Of a stretch of DNA of 64,000 bases, positions 45,925-56,141 are shown one piece after another. Made by a program: the position numbers and the translations under genes. The notes beneath the pieces were generated by a model, which had not been told where the DNA came from, ran no database searches, and saw nothing but the letters and a program-made list of their open reading frames with translations. The DNA is from Cryptomeria japonica (Eukaryota > Streptophyta > Pinopsida > Cupressales > Cupressaceae), in the NCBI RefSeq assembly GCF_030272615.1, contig NC_081405.1:469138008-469202007 (forward strand), written 5' to 3'. Numbering within the stretch: the first letter of the stretch is position 1; every line of letters starts with the position of its first letter.

Positions 45925-47205
45925 CTTTCAAATCTTTTTCTTCATTGGTTTAGCATCAGGACTAAGCATAATGTTGTGTACCACAATGGACTCATTAATG
46001 CCAAGCATCTCCTTGTAAGACTAAGCAAATATGTCAGGGAATTGATGTAGCAAAGTGGAATATTCTTTGAATTCCTTGGAGGATAAGCATTTTTCCACTT
46101 TTATGACTTTGTCGGGAGTCTTATTACTCATGATGGTGTCAGTAGTTTCTCCACTAAGGAGTGCACTATAGTCTTCTAGATGAGGAATGGGTATTTGTTC
46201 TCCATTGTGAGATAGAGGTGCCCCCTATGTAATGGATTCTCCAAAATACACTTGACCATTCAAGCAATATGGGAATCGACATTTATGATGGTAAGAAGGC
46301 AACCCATCATATGCACCCAAAAATTCCTTCAAGGATTCTTCTCAAGGGAAAATATCCAAGGGAATCTCATTAGGTGATACACCAACATGAATGAATTCTG
46401 GATGAATAAGCTTTAAAGGAAGGGGATCAACCAAAATCATATTAACAGTTAGCCATGGTTTTGCCTTTCCACCCGTATGTTAGTATCCTATTCTAGTTTT
46501 GTGGTGGTGAGTTTCAGGCTCCAAAGGAATCCAAATACCTTTTTCATTAGGTCCACAACCCTTTACATCATACCCAAGCTGAGACACAAGCTTGTATCCA
46601 AGACCATAGATATTTTGTAATTATTTGAATGATGGTGGTTTCATCTAGAAAAGGTGATTGACATGATAAGTATCGCCTAGCTTTATACACGCATAATCAT
46701 CTTTCATAGCTGAGGTGAATGAAATCTTAGGAAAACTTAAGTGGACAGAATCTACTTTGTACTCACCAACATGAGAATCGGTGAAATCCAAAGAACCCCA
46801 ATTGTCGCCCAAGCATGAATTCACTTTTGAAGGTGATTTAGCAGGGGAAGGTTTTATAGGGGTAGACTCCAATGTCTTCACCTTTGGAGTATCTTCCTTT
46901 GGGGACTTTTCTTTCAAAGAATCCTACTTCTTAGGTGATCTCTCCTTTTTAACAAATTTCTTAGTGACTTCTTCCTTCTTATGCTTTTCCTTTTTAGGGG
47001 ATGAGACAGAAGAAGAAGTTATGATCGAAGAAGACAAAGTGGGTACATAATTTTGGAATGAAGGTGTAACAGAAGCCTGACTAACTGTGGTTATTTGACA
47101 TAGCTGCATAGCCTCAAGATCATCTTTAATTGTGACAACCTAATTATTTGCCATTAACTTCATGCATCCATGAAGTGTAGATGAAACAGCTCCCAAAGCA
47201 TGTAG
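45925..47205 (-). pseudogene. Gypsy-2 linker between protease and RT, with G-patch-like segment
   Basis: The 46645-46917 frame is Pro/Lys/Ser-rich and the 46924-47109 frame is a lysine-rich charged linker (KEKHKKEEVTKKFVKKE). Near 46520-46625 the minus strand encodes a glycine-rich segment (GLGYKLVSQLGYDVKGCG) resembling a G-patch. Bases 45925-46500 encode a variable linker in broken frames. Confidence 0.65.
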
Positions 47206-47655
47206 TCATGGTCTTCCTAAAAGAAGATTATATGATAAAGGGTTTGGCATAATGTGCACTAGGGTTGGAATAGTGATCGGTCCAACCTTCAAGGATAGTA
47301 TGATAGTCCCCACAATGGTCTTACCACTATTATCAAATCCTTGGATGAACAAGGAGGAGGCTACCAAATAATTTGGGTCCACCTTGATCTTTGGTAACAA
47401 GTCTAAACCACAAACATTTAGTGTTGAACCTGTATCAACAAGTGTTCATCTAATACCAATTCCATTCACATGAACAATAATCATTAACATATCTGATAAA
47501 TTCCTCACTTCAGGAGGTGGGAGTTCATGTAGATAAAAGGTAATATTTGGCAAATCCACATGAATATGATCCATCACCATATTCACATCAGCCAGTCTCA
47601 TAGAGGAAGGTAGAAAAATATTTTCCAAAGCTTCCTGTAGCATACCTTGATACAT
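47206..47655 (-). pseudogene. Gypsy-2 aspartic protease
   Basis: Frame 47446-47655 ends VHVNGIGIR just before a TLVDTGSTLNVC-like active site encoded at about 47405-47445. Frame 47206-47400 continues to the second block YNLLLGRP. The DTGS form differs from the DGGAS of Tat-1. Confidence 0.83.
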
Positions 47656-47664
47656 CAGGGCAGT

Positions 47665-48197
47665 TTAAAGTGGATCCCAAAGTGAGATCTTAGCTAGAGT
47701 AACCTTAATTTTCTCCATAAGCTCATAATCACTTGATCTCTTGTCCACTGGCAAAGGTGTCTTAGGAAGGACAGGTTGAGAAGGAGGTAGATAATTTTGA
47801 GGTGGTTTAGGAACTAGTTTTTTATTCCGAGTGTTATATGTGTGAGCAATAGTATTATAGGATGGTTTCTTGGATTGCATAAATGTAGTGTATAATCAAA
47901 AGCTTCTCCTTTGAAAGGTTTTCCATTATTGGTCTTAACTCTCTTAGGAGAAGGACTTGCCATTGTCATATGGATGTAAGGTCTCTTAGGCCTTTGTGGG
48001 GTTGTGGAGACAACAATGACATTCATAGACCCTTCATTTTTGCATGAGGATGTCGCGGAGGATGACTCACCCTTTACGTCTCTTTTAGGAGAAGGTGCTT
48101 CAAGGAAGTCATCCAAGACTTCATCCAACATATCAAAATCATCCTTCAAGAATGCCTTATCAAAGGCATCAAACTCCAAAAGGAAAAGATTTGACAT
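47665..48197 (-). pseudogene. Gypsy-2 first ORF, without gag core
   Basis: It begins MSNLFLLEFDAFDKAFLKDD at 48197, only a few bases after the primer site. It is acidic, then basic and P-rich, and leads through YNTRNKKLVPKPPQN and YELMEKIKVTLAKIS into the protease. Neither a capsid block (LGGPALEWF type) nor a CxxHxxxGH knuckle is present in these ~180 codons. The first ORF is thus much shorter than in Tat-1. Confidence 0.7.
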
Positions 48198-48200
48198 TAA

Positions 48201-48221
48201 GCATTAACATCAGGCTCACCA
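48201..48221 (-). other. Gypsy-2 primer binding site, tRNA-Trp-like, diverged
   Basis: It reads TGGTGAGCCTGATGTTAAT on the element strand, three bases inside the LTR. It shares the pattern TGGTGARCCTRAYRT with Tat-1 and element E. Confidence 0.65.
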
Positions 48222-48224
48222 AAA

Positions 48225-49422
48225 TGTAGGGGAGGAGATTTGTCCCCTCAAAGATGATAAATCTTAGAAGGAAAATCTATCCACCGCTACCTCTTCAAAT
48301 AGGTGCTAAGATAAGCTAGGGGATAACAAGTAACTACACTAACTAAAATGTAGAATTACAACATAGAAATGATAAATATATAAAAACTAAATTTATAGAA
48401 TGATGCAGCACTAGAAATAGGTTATACATTCCAACTAGGGAGCTCTCGGGTTTAGGATGCTAGCACGGGGCGCGGACACCAGTGCAGCGCACTGTAGTCT
48501 GTATGACCCGCAGATAGAGAAAGTCCCATAAATTGGTCTACATGTAGTTCTTTGCACATAGAATATGTACGTCACCTACACACATGAGATGGGGAAAATT
48601 GTTGGGGTTGTATAGGGGCCCGCCTCAGTCAGACCCCCATTTAGGTGTTTCCATTGCCACAGACAACCAAATAGATAGATTGGAAAAATAAATTGGAGCT
48701 TGGTAAATTGAAAAGTAACTGCAAATTGAAACTAAACTTCATATAAAAGAAGATAACTCCTATTGCATACAATAAATATTGGAAAATATTGAAATATTAG
48801 AATAATGGAATATTGGAAATAAATATTTAACAATGCAAAGGACTCATTGCATGTAAAAGAGATTGGTAAAAGAGAGAAAAAGAGAATGAGCATGAAGCCA
48901 AACCCGTCATACTTGGATTGGTGAGAATGACGAAGCCCACTTGATCTCTTTGTTGGTAAGAAGCCACCCAAGATGATTGTAGCTTGATATGGGTAGAGTG
49001 TATGTCCAAGAGCATAAAGAGAATAGTGAGATATCAAGAGCACAATGAGATCCAAGAGCCAAGAAACCAAGATCAAGAACCCTTCAAAATGAGCTAGGAA
49101 GGGTTCTTAAACTCAAAAGAGGCACAAAGATCCATTACAGTGAAATGCGAGCCAAAAGACATGCGTCGGCCAACTTCTGAATCTTTGCAAGATTCGAGAT
49201 TTGGCCATCTTTTTGGGACATTAGAGTGGTGCATGGAATTTCTTGTGTCGCATTGATGTCCAAAAAGTAGGCCCAAAGGGGCTTTCAAGGCATTTCAAGA
49301 CACCTTGTCTTTTGAGCCCATGATACCAAAATAACATAATTTTGATCAAGGATTCCTCATAAATGCACTAGGCATAATGCATAAGTGTCATAAATGCGCT
49401 AGGCACATTTTAGGACACTATA
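48225..49422 (-). repeat. Gypsy-2 5' LTR
   Basis: The LTR is 1,198 bp, TGTAGGGGAG to ACTATA (expected ACTACA). It is followed by GGGGC and then, seven bases on, by Copia-3. Confidence 0.87.
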
Positions 49423-49434
49423 GGGGCTAAATGT

Positions 49435-50491
49435 TGTTAGGATAACTGGTGAATAACTAAGAGGGGGGTGAATTAGTGGTTAATAGATTATATCAATCAA
49501 ACTACTTAATAACCTTTAACTGGATCACATAAACATTGAATACCGGAATAGCAGAAACAGATATTGGTAAGCAATAAAACTTAAGAATGAAATAGAGAAT
49601 TAACATAATGCAACCATACCACATAACATCATGATTTGTATGTGGAAAACCCAAAAAGAGAAAAACCATAGTGGGAAGCCTACCCATAGTTTGATTATAC
49701 TTTTGTAGAAAGTATGTGATACAATAAGGGGCCTACACATGCAGGAAGGCACACTACCTAGAGTGTATTGCTCATAAAAAAAGAGTCTCACTAACTACAA
49801 AGAGGTTATAGCCACCTCAACATAAATGGACAACAATCCAAAATAATGAACTGCCAGAAATAGCATCTACCATGCCTGATTACTGTCCTAGTTAAGCTCA
49901 CAACTAGAGGCCTTTGACCTCTTCCTTAAACCCAATTTGATCACCTATGATCGACCAAATATCCTTCACATATGATATTGAATTCCACGACCACAATCAT
50001 TACATTTCCATACCATACCCATGATCTACAATGAGATCTTAGATCATTTATACAAACCCTAAGGCCTAAACCAATTAGGTCGGCCACATAAAAGATATTA
50101 CAATAAGATCATTACATACATCCATATTACAATGATATGCCATGTCATCTTAAGATCAAAACAACAATAACTAATCCATAAATCATCCTGGTAATGTGTA
50201 GAGAACATGTTAACATGATACTGGTCCATAAACTAGATAGGTACCAGACATAATATGGGTCCACCATGCCAAAGCAATGTCTTCAGTTTGTTGAGGCACA
50301 ATCAGGGATCACCTTCTACATCCTGAATTCCATCTAGAAGCCGCACCAACACCACTTAAGCATTTTGTCAAGGTTTCTCAGTGAAAGCTCTATCGGTTAA
50401 ACCTTAAACCCATGTTGATAAGGGTTTACAAGAGTGTATGATAGTATCCGATCACCAAGTCAATACCAACTGACCAAAACATGCTCCAGAA
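49435..50491 (-). repeat. Copia-3 3' LTR, shortened
   Basis: It aligns with 54874-55936 of the other LTR, from TGTTAGGATAACT to GCTCCAGAA. The last ~200 bp (including the CCAACA end) are absent; only about 20 bases separate it from the polypurine tract. Confidence 0.9.
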
Positions 50492-50510
50492 TTTATTTTT
50501 CACATGACTA

Positions 50511-50523
50511 TCTCTCCCCCTTT
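50511..50523 (-). promoter_or_regulatory. Copia-3 polypurine tract
   Basis: AAAGGGGGAGAGA on the element strand. A second AGGGGGAGT lies near 50596. Confidence 0.8.
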
Positions 50524-50673
50524 GACATCAATGCTAGAAATTTGATAAATATATCAAATCAAGAATGTGAGCCTCTGAATCTCAAAGCTAACTACTCCCC
50601 CTGAGTAGTAGCACCACTCATCAATACTAGAATGAATAGTATCTTTGATAATGCATGTCGTACTGATGCCAAA

Positions 50674-51942
50674 CTACATCAACCAAATTCCTATCAAAGG
50701 GGCAAAAACTTGTAATCTATCTCTCAAATACTCAAATGATTCCTTAGACAACGGTTTAGTGAATATAATTGCAATCTTCTCTTTAGTGTTTACATAAACC
50801 AATTTGACTTCTTTTTCTTCTACCTTGTCCTTCAAAAAGTTATATTTTATTGATATGTGCTTAGTCTTAGAGTGAAATATTGGGTTCTTAGACATGTCAA
50901 TAGCTGCAGAGTTATCACAGTAGATAAATACCGGTTCACTACAATTTACCTTGATATCCTTTAACATTTTCTTCATACACAAGAATTGAGTGCAATTAGT
51001 TGCTACTGCAACATATTCAACTTCTGCAGTAGATAAAGAAATGCATGACTATTTTTTGCTAATCCATGAAACCAATTTCTTTCCGAGAAACAAAGCTCCA
51101 CCAGAAGTGCTCTTCCTATCATCAGTATCTCCTGCCCAATCTGAATCTGTATATGCACATAAAGTGAAGTCATCATCTCTAGAATACCATAAGCCATATT
51201 TTGTTGTTCCTTGCAAATACCGAAATATCCTCTTTACTGCACATTCATGATTTTCTTTAGGATTACTTTGATATCTTGAAACAATACTTACTGCATTCAT
51301 AATATTTGGTCTAGTCCGAGTTAGATATAACAAACCACCAATCATAGACTTATACCTTGTCGGCTTTACCGGTTTGGAATTATCCATACCAAACTTCTTC
51401 AGCAATTCCCTTAGATACTTAGTTTCACAGATAAAAATGCCTTTGTTAGTTTGAGTAATCTGTAAATCTAAGAAAAATCTCATCACACCAATCATGGACA
51501 TTTCAAATTCATTCTTCATATTATTACAAAATTCCACGCATAATTTATCTTCTCCTCCAAAAATGATATCATCAATAAATACTTCAATAATCAAAATATC
51601 ATCATCAATGATCTTATAATATAAATTACTATCAGCACTACCTTTAGTAAAACCAAGCTTCAAAAGATATTTATCCAACCTTGCATACCAAGCTCTAGGA
51701 GCTTGTTTCAAACCATATAAAGATTTCCTTAGTCAGCAAACCATATCTTTAACATTTGTCAGTGAAAATCCATCAGGTTGCTTAATGTATACTTCTTCCT
51801 CAAGTTCACCATTCAAAAATGCACATTTAACATCCATTTGATAGACCTTATAGTTCTTATAAGCTGCATAGGCAAGAAATAGTCTAACAACTTCAATTCT
51901 AGCTATAAGTGCAAATGTCTCACCATAATCAATTCCTTCCAT
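50674..51942 (-). pseudogene. Copia-3 reverse transcriptase and RNase H
   Basis: Frame 51733-51942 has the RT entry (MDVKCAFLNGELEEEVYI). Frame 51049-51711 has KGSADSNLYYK, catalytic FIDDIIFGG, SMIGGLLYL and RNase H up to SGGALFLGKKLVSWISKK. A TAG replaces a likely CAG there, and RNase H goes on in frame 50674-50982 (YCDNSAAIDMSKN, IIFTKPLSKESF). Between SKPV and TRYKSM about 20 residues usual in copia are missing, a small internal deletion. Confidence 0.92.
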
Positions 51943-53351
51943 TTGACAATATCATTTACAAACCAATCTAGCCTTTTTTCTTACAACTTGACCATCCTCA
52001 TTTAGTTTATTCCTAAAAACCCATTTAGTTCCAATAAAATTCCTATTTTTAGGTGGGGAACTAAAGTCCAAGTCTCATTCTTTTCTATTTGATTGAATTC
52101 ATCTTCCATAGCCTTTAACCAATGTTTATCTTTACAAGCTTAAATAACAGATGTCAGTTCAATTTGAGAAATAAGACATACCTCTTCATTTGACAGTCTT
52201 CTTCTTGTCATAACTCCCTTGTTCCTATCGTTAATGATTTGATCTTTAGAATGATTTAACCTTACATACATTGGTGTCTTCTGAACTTTAAGTTCAATGC
52301 TCTAATCCTCAATCACAGTTAAATTTTATGATTTTGCCAGTGTAACTATCTCAGTTTCCTGTACCGGTTTAGGCATTGCTGGTTCAGTTATGATCATTTC
52401 CACTACTGGTTCCCTATCATATGATATAGATTGATTTTTGTATTGCTCATCCACTTTCACATTTGCGCTCTCCACAATTTTCTGCAATCTTTTGTTATAA
52501 CTTCTATATTCTTTTCTTTGAATTGAATAACCAAGAAATATCCCTTCATCACATCTACGATCAAACTTCCCAATTGAATCATCCCTTTTGATATAACATT
52601 TACTTCCAAAAATTCTGAAATATTTAATAGTAGGTGTATGTCCAAAACATAATTCATAAGGGGTCTTACCAGTTTCACCTTTGATATGAACTCTATTGAA
52701 TGTGTAGACTGTTGTACTCACTGCTTCTCTCCAATAGATGTGAGGCAATTTGGTTTCCACCATCATAGTTCTTGCTGCATCCAAAATGGTTCTATTATTT
52801 CTTTCCACTACTCCATTCTGCTAAGGAGTCCTAGGTGCAGATAATTGTCTCCTAATTCCATTTGTCTCACAATAACTGTTAAATTCATGAGAAGTGAACT
52901 CCCCACCTTGATCTGATCTTAGACATTTGATTTTCAATCTAGTTTCTGTTTCAACCTTTTCTTTAAAGATCTTGAATTTCTCAAAGGCTTTAGACTTCTC
53001 CCTAAGAAAAGTTGCCCACATCATCCTAGAATAGTCATCAATAATCAACATGAAATACCTATCACCTTGAAAGATTCTAGTCCTTGCTAGACCACATAAG
53101 TCAGCGTAAATAAAATCAAGTACATCATTAGATTTATCATGTATCCACTTAAAGGAATTTCTAACTTGCTTTCCTAATTGGCATTCCTTACATACCAGAT
53201 TATGAGGCTTCATAATCTTAGGTATATCTCTAACTACCTTTATTGAACTGATCTTAACAATACAATCAAAATTAACATGACACAACCTTTTATGCCATAA
53301 CCAACTCTCATCAATATGAGAAATCAAACATGTCTTTTTACCAGTATTCAA
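51943..53351 (-). pseudogene. Copia-3 integrase and linker to RT
   Basis: Frame 52821-53351 holds WLWHKRLCHVNFD to CKECQLGK (H2C2), YADLCG (first D), IDDYSRMMW and SDQGGEF (second D). It is interrupted by one TAG at a likely CAG before QNGVVERNN. Frame 52326-52808 starts at ERNNRTILDAARTMM (the E is just upstream) and runs through GSKCYIKRDD and DEGIFLGYS. Bases 51943-52325 encode the linker in broken frames. Confidence 0.92.
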
Positions 53352-54079
53352 GTGAAAGATATTACCTCCAATCTAAGTACCAGTTGCAATCTAAAAACTA
53401 GTTTTGTTAATGATTTTGCATTTTCTATCTTTAAACTGAAGTTGGAAACCCTTGTCCACCAATTGACCAACACTTAAGAGATTATGCTTTAATCCTTATA
53501 CATAATAGACATTATCAGTATTATTCTTTTCATCTAGAGAAATAATACCTCTACCTTTGATCATAAATGTTTTGTAATCTCCAAATCTAACTTGACCGCC
53601 ATTGTATTCTTGCAGGGACAAAAATTTTCTTTTATCTCAAGTCATATGATGTGAGCATCCACTATCAATCACCCATTCATCCTTGTCTTCAACTTTTGCT
53701 TCTAGGGCCTTTTCTTCATTCATGATAGCCAGTTCCGATTCATCTTCCTTTAAAGCATAGAACACCCATTCCTTTCCATTGTCGGATCCACAAGCAAAGT
53801 GTGTTGTCAGTTCATCCTCAGAGTCATCACTTACTCCTTCCTCATCCGCTATGTAGCATTGTTTACTTTTCTTGAGTCCATATTTGTCCTGATTGGGCTT
53901 AAATGATTTCTTAACTCTCTCTTCAAATCTTGCATTCCTTTCAGGACATCTAGATGCAAAATGACTAATCTTATTACATACAAAACATTTAAAAGTTGCT
54001 TGTCCTTCATACTTACTTCATGTGGGTCCTTTAGGTACTCTTTTAGAAAATAATGCTTCGAGTTACTCAAATTATTCAT
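53352..54079 (-). pseudogene. Copia-3 protease, knuckle and pre-integrase start
   Basis: The minus strand encodes one intact knuckle, CFVCNKISHFASRC (about 53945-53990). An acidic stretch and the protease motif VIDSGCSHHMT (about 53630-53670) follow, then LLSVGQLVDKG (about 53450-53490). Several stops interrupt it. Confidence 0.86.
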
Positions 54080-54815
54080 CCTCTTTCCTCATACCTTCCA
54101 ATTTCTTCGCATATAAGGCTTTCCAATAACTTTTGTTGGTAGATGATGATGCATGAAAAGCAGGTTCAGACTTTGCAACTCCAGAAGGTCCAAATTCTTC
54201 AAGCTCAAAAGCAGATAATTTCCCAATCAGAATGTCTCTGTTAACTGAAGTGTTTGCCATTGTTCTTAGTTCATTAATTGTATTTTTGTTCATCTTGTAA
54301 GCCAGTGGAAGGGCTCTCAAGACTTTGAAAACTATTTCATCTTCACTCATAGATCCTCCACAACATTGAATTCCCATAACAATGTCATTACTCCTTCCAT
54401 AAATACAGCAATTCTTTCATCATCTTCCATCTTCAAGTTTTCATACCTTACCCGGTAACCATCAAGTTTAGCAATTTTGACATTAGGATCACCTTCATTC
54501 AGAGTTTTCATTTTATCCCACATAACCTTTGTTGATGATTTATCAGTCAATCTCATGATTTGTTGATTAGTAAGTGCACACAAGAGGGCTTCTCTAGCTC
54601 TACAATCATTTTTCAATATTCTTGTCCAGGTCTATAGGAGTAGGATTGCCAGATGCTATATCATAAGGTGTATATCCTTTCTCAATGATCTCCCAAATAT
54701 CTTTTCCAAGACATCTAAGATGAGTCTCCATTTGGATTTTCCATATCCCATAATTTGTTCCATCAAGCTTAGGGATTTCTCTTCTAAAAATAGTTGTCGG
54801 TGGATTAGTTTCCAT
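54080..54815 (-). pseudogene. Copia-3 gag, UBN2-type
   Basis: Start at 54815 (METNPPTTIFRREIPKLDGT), 45 bases from the primer site. Blocks: GTNYGIWKIQMETHLRC, VMWDKMKTLNEGDPNVKIAK, DDERIAVFMEGV and VFKVLRALPLAYKM. Three overlapping frames (54606-54815, 54347-54616 and 54072-54377) show two frameshifts. Confidence 0.9.
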
Positions 54816-54859
54816 AGGATCTACCTCAAGTAGTTAAGCTTCTGCAAAAGAGGACCAAA

Positions 54860-54871
54860 GCTCTAATACCA
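54860..54871 (-). other. Copia-3 primer binding site
   Basis: TGGTATTAGAGC, one C-to-T change from the canonical initiator-tRNA complement, two bases inside the LTR. Confidence 0.88.
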
Positions 54872-54873
54872 AT

Positions 54874-56139
54874 TGTTAGGATAACTAGTGAACAATTGAG
54901 AGGGGGGGGGGGTGAATCAGTTGTTAACATATTATATCAATCTAACCACTTAATAACCTTTAACTAGATTACATAAACATTGAATACCGGAATAGAAGAA
55001 ACAAATACCAGCAAGCAATAAAACTTAAGAATGAAACAAAGAATTAACACAATGTAACCATACCACATAACACCATGATTTGTATGTGGAAAACTCAAAA
55101 TGGGAAAAACCACGATGGGAATTCTACCCACAATCTGATAATACTTCTACAAAAAGTATGTGATACAATAAGAGGCCTACACATGCAAGAAGGCACATTT
55201 CCTAGAGTGTACTTCTCATTACAAAAGAGTCTCACTAACTATAGAGAGGTTATAACCACCTCAACATAAATGGACAACAATCCAAAATAATGAACTGCCA
55301 GAGATAGCATCTACCATGCCTGATTACAATCCTAGTTAAGCTCAATATCGGAGGCCTTTGACCTCTTCCTTAAACCCAATTCGATCACTTATGATCGACC
55401 AAATCTCCTTCACATATGATATTGCATTCCATAACCATGATCATTACATTTCCATCCCATACCCATGATCTACAATGAGATCTTACATCATTTATACAAA
55501 CCCTAAGGCCTAAACCAATTAGGTCAGCCACCTAAAAGATATTACAATAAGATCATTAAATACATCCATATTACAATTATATGCCATGTCATCATAACAC
55601 CAAAACAAAAATAACCAATCCATAAATAATCCTAGTAATGTGTAGAGAACGCATCAACATGATATCGGTCCATAACCTAGATAGGTACAGGACCTAATAT
55701 GGGTCCACCAAGCCAAAGAAATTTCTTCAATCAGTTGAGACATGATCAAGGATCACCTTCTGCATCCCGAATTCCATATAGAAGCTGCACCAACACCACT
55801 TAAGAATTTTGTCAAGGTTTCTCAGTGAAAGCGTTGTCAGTTAAACCTTAAACCCATGTCGGTAAGAGTTTACAAGAGTGTATGATAGAATTTGATCACC
55901 AAGTCAATACCAACTGACCAAAATATGCTCTAGAAGCATGTAATACATAAAACAAAACATACTCCATTGATCCAAACATGATGGAATTGTCCAACAAATA
56001 TTCCCTTCTATCAGTAACACTAGATCTTCTACCGATAACCAAAACCTAACTGTTGGTAACCAAAACCATAACAACTAGTGTTGACATCAATGACAAAACA
56101 TAAATGCAACACATAATCAATTCATCCATATTTCCAACA
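54874..56139 (-). repeat. Copia-3 5' LTR
   Basis: The LTR is 1,266 bp, TGTTAGGATAACT to TTTCCAACA. It has a run of G at 54902-54912 and the GGGAAAAACCACGATGGG motif near 55100. Confidence 0.93.
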
Positions 56140-56141
56140 AA

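Larger units (their letters stand above)
39698..49422 (-). mobile_element. Gypsy-2, Tat-type Ty3/gypsy element
   Basis: Both LTRs are present (39698-40842 and 48225-49422), flanked by GGGGT (39693-39697) and GGGGC (49423-49427). The element strand carries protease, RT, RNase H, second RNase H and integrase, then a 1.9-kb region with an antisense gene remnant. No retrotransposon gag core or zinc knuckle is found between the primer site and protease. Confidence 0.88.
49435..56139 (-). mobile_element. Copia-3, full-length Ty1/copia element with AATGT duplication
   Basis: The 6,705-bp element is flanked by perfect AATGT (49430-49434 and 56140-56144). The minus strand carries LTR, Met-tRNA primer site, gag, protease, integrase, RT, RNase H, PPT and LTR. 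It is the only copia element here with both ends in view. The polyprotein is almost complete, broken mainly by single nonsense changes. The 3' LTR is shorter than the 5' LTR. Confidence 0.95.

Noticed and set aside
53849-54079. 76-codon minus-strand frame in Copia-3 gag
   Set aside because: Out of phase with the zinc-knuckle frame; a shadow of the real gag sequence.
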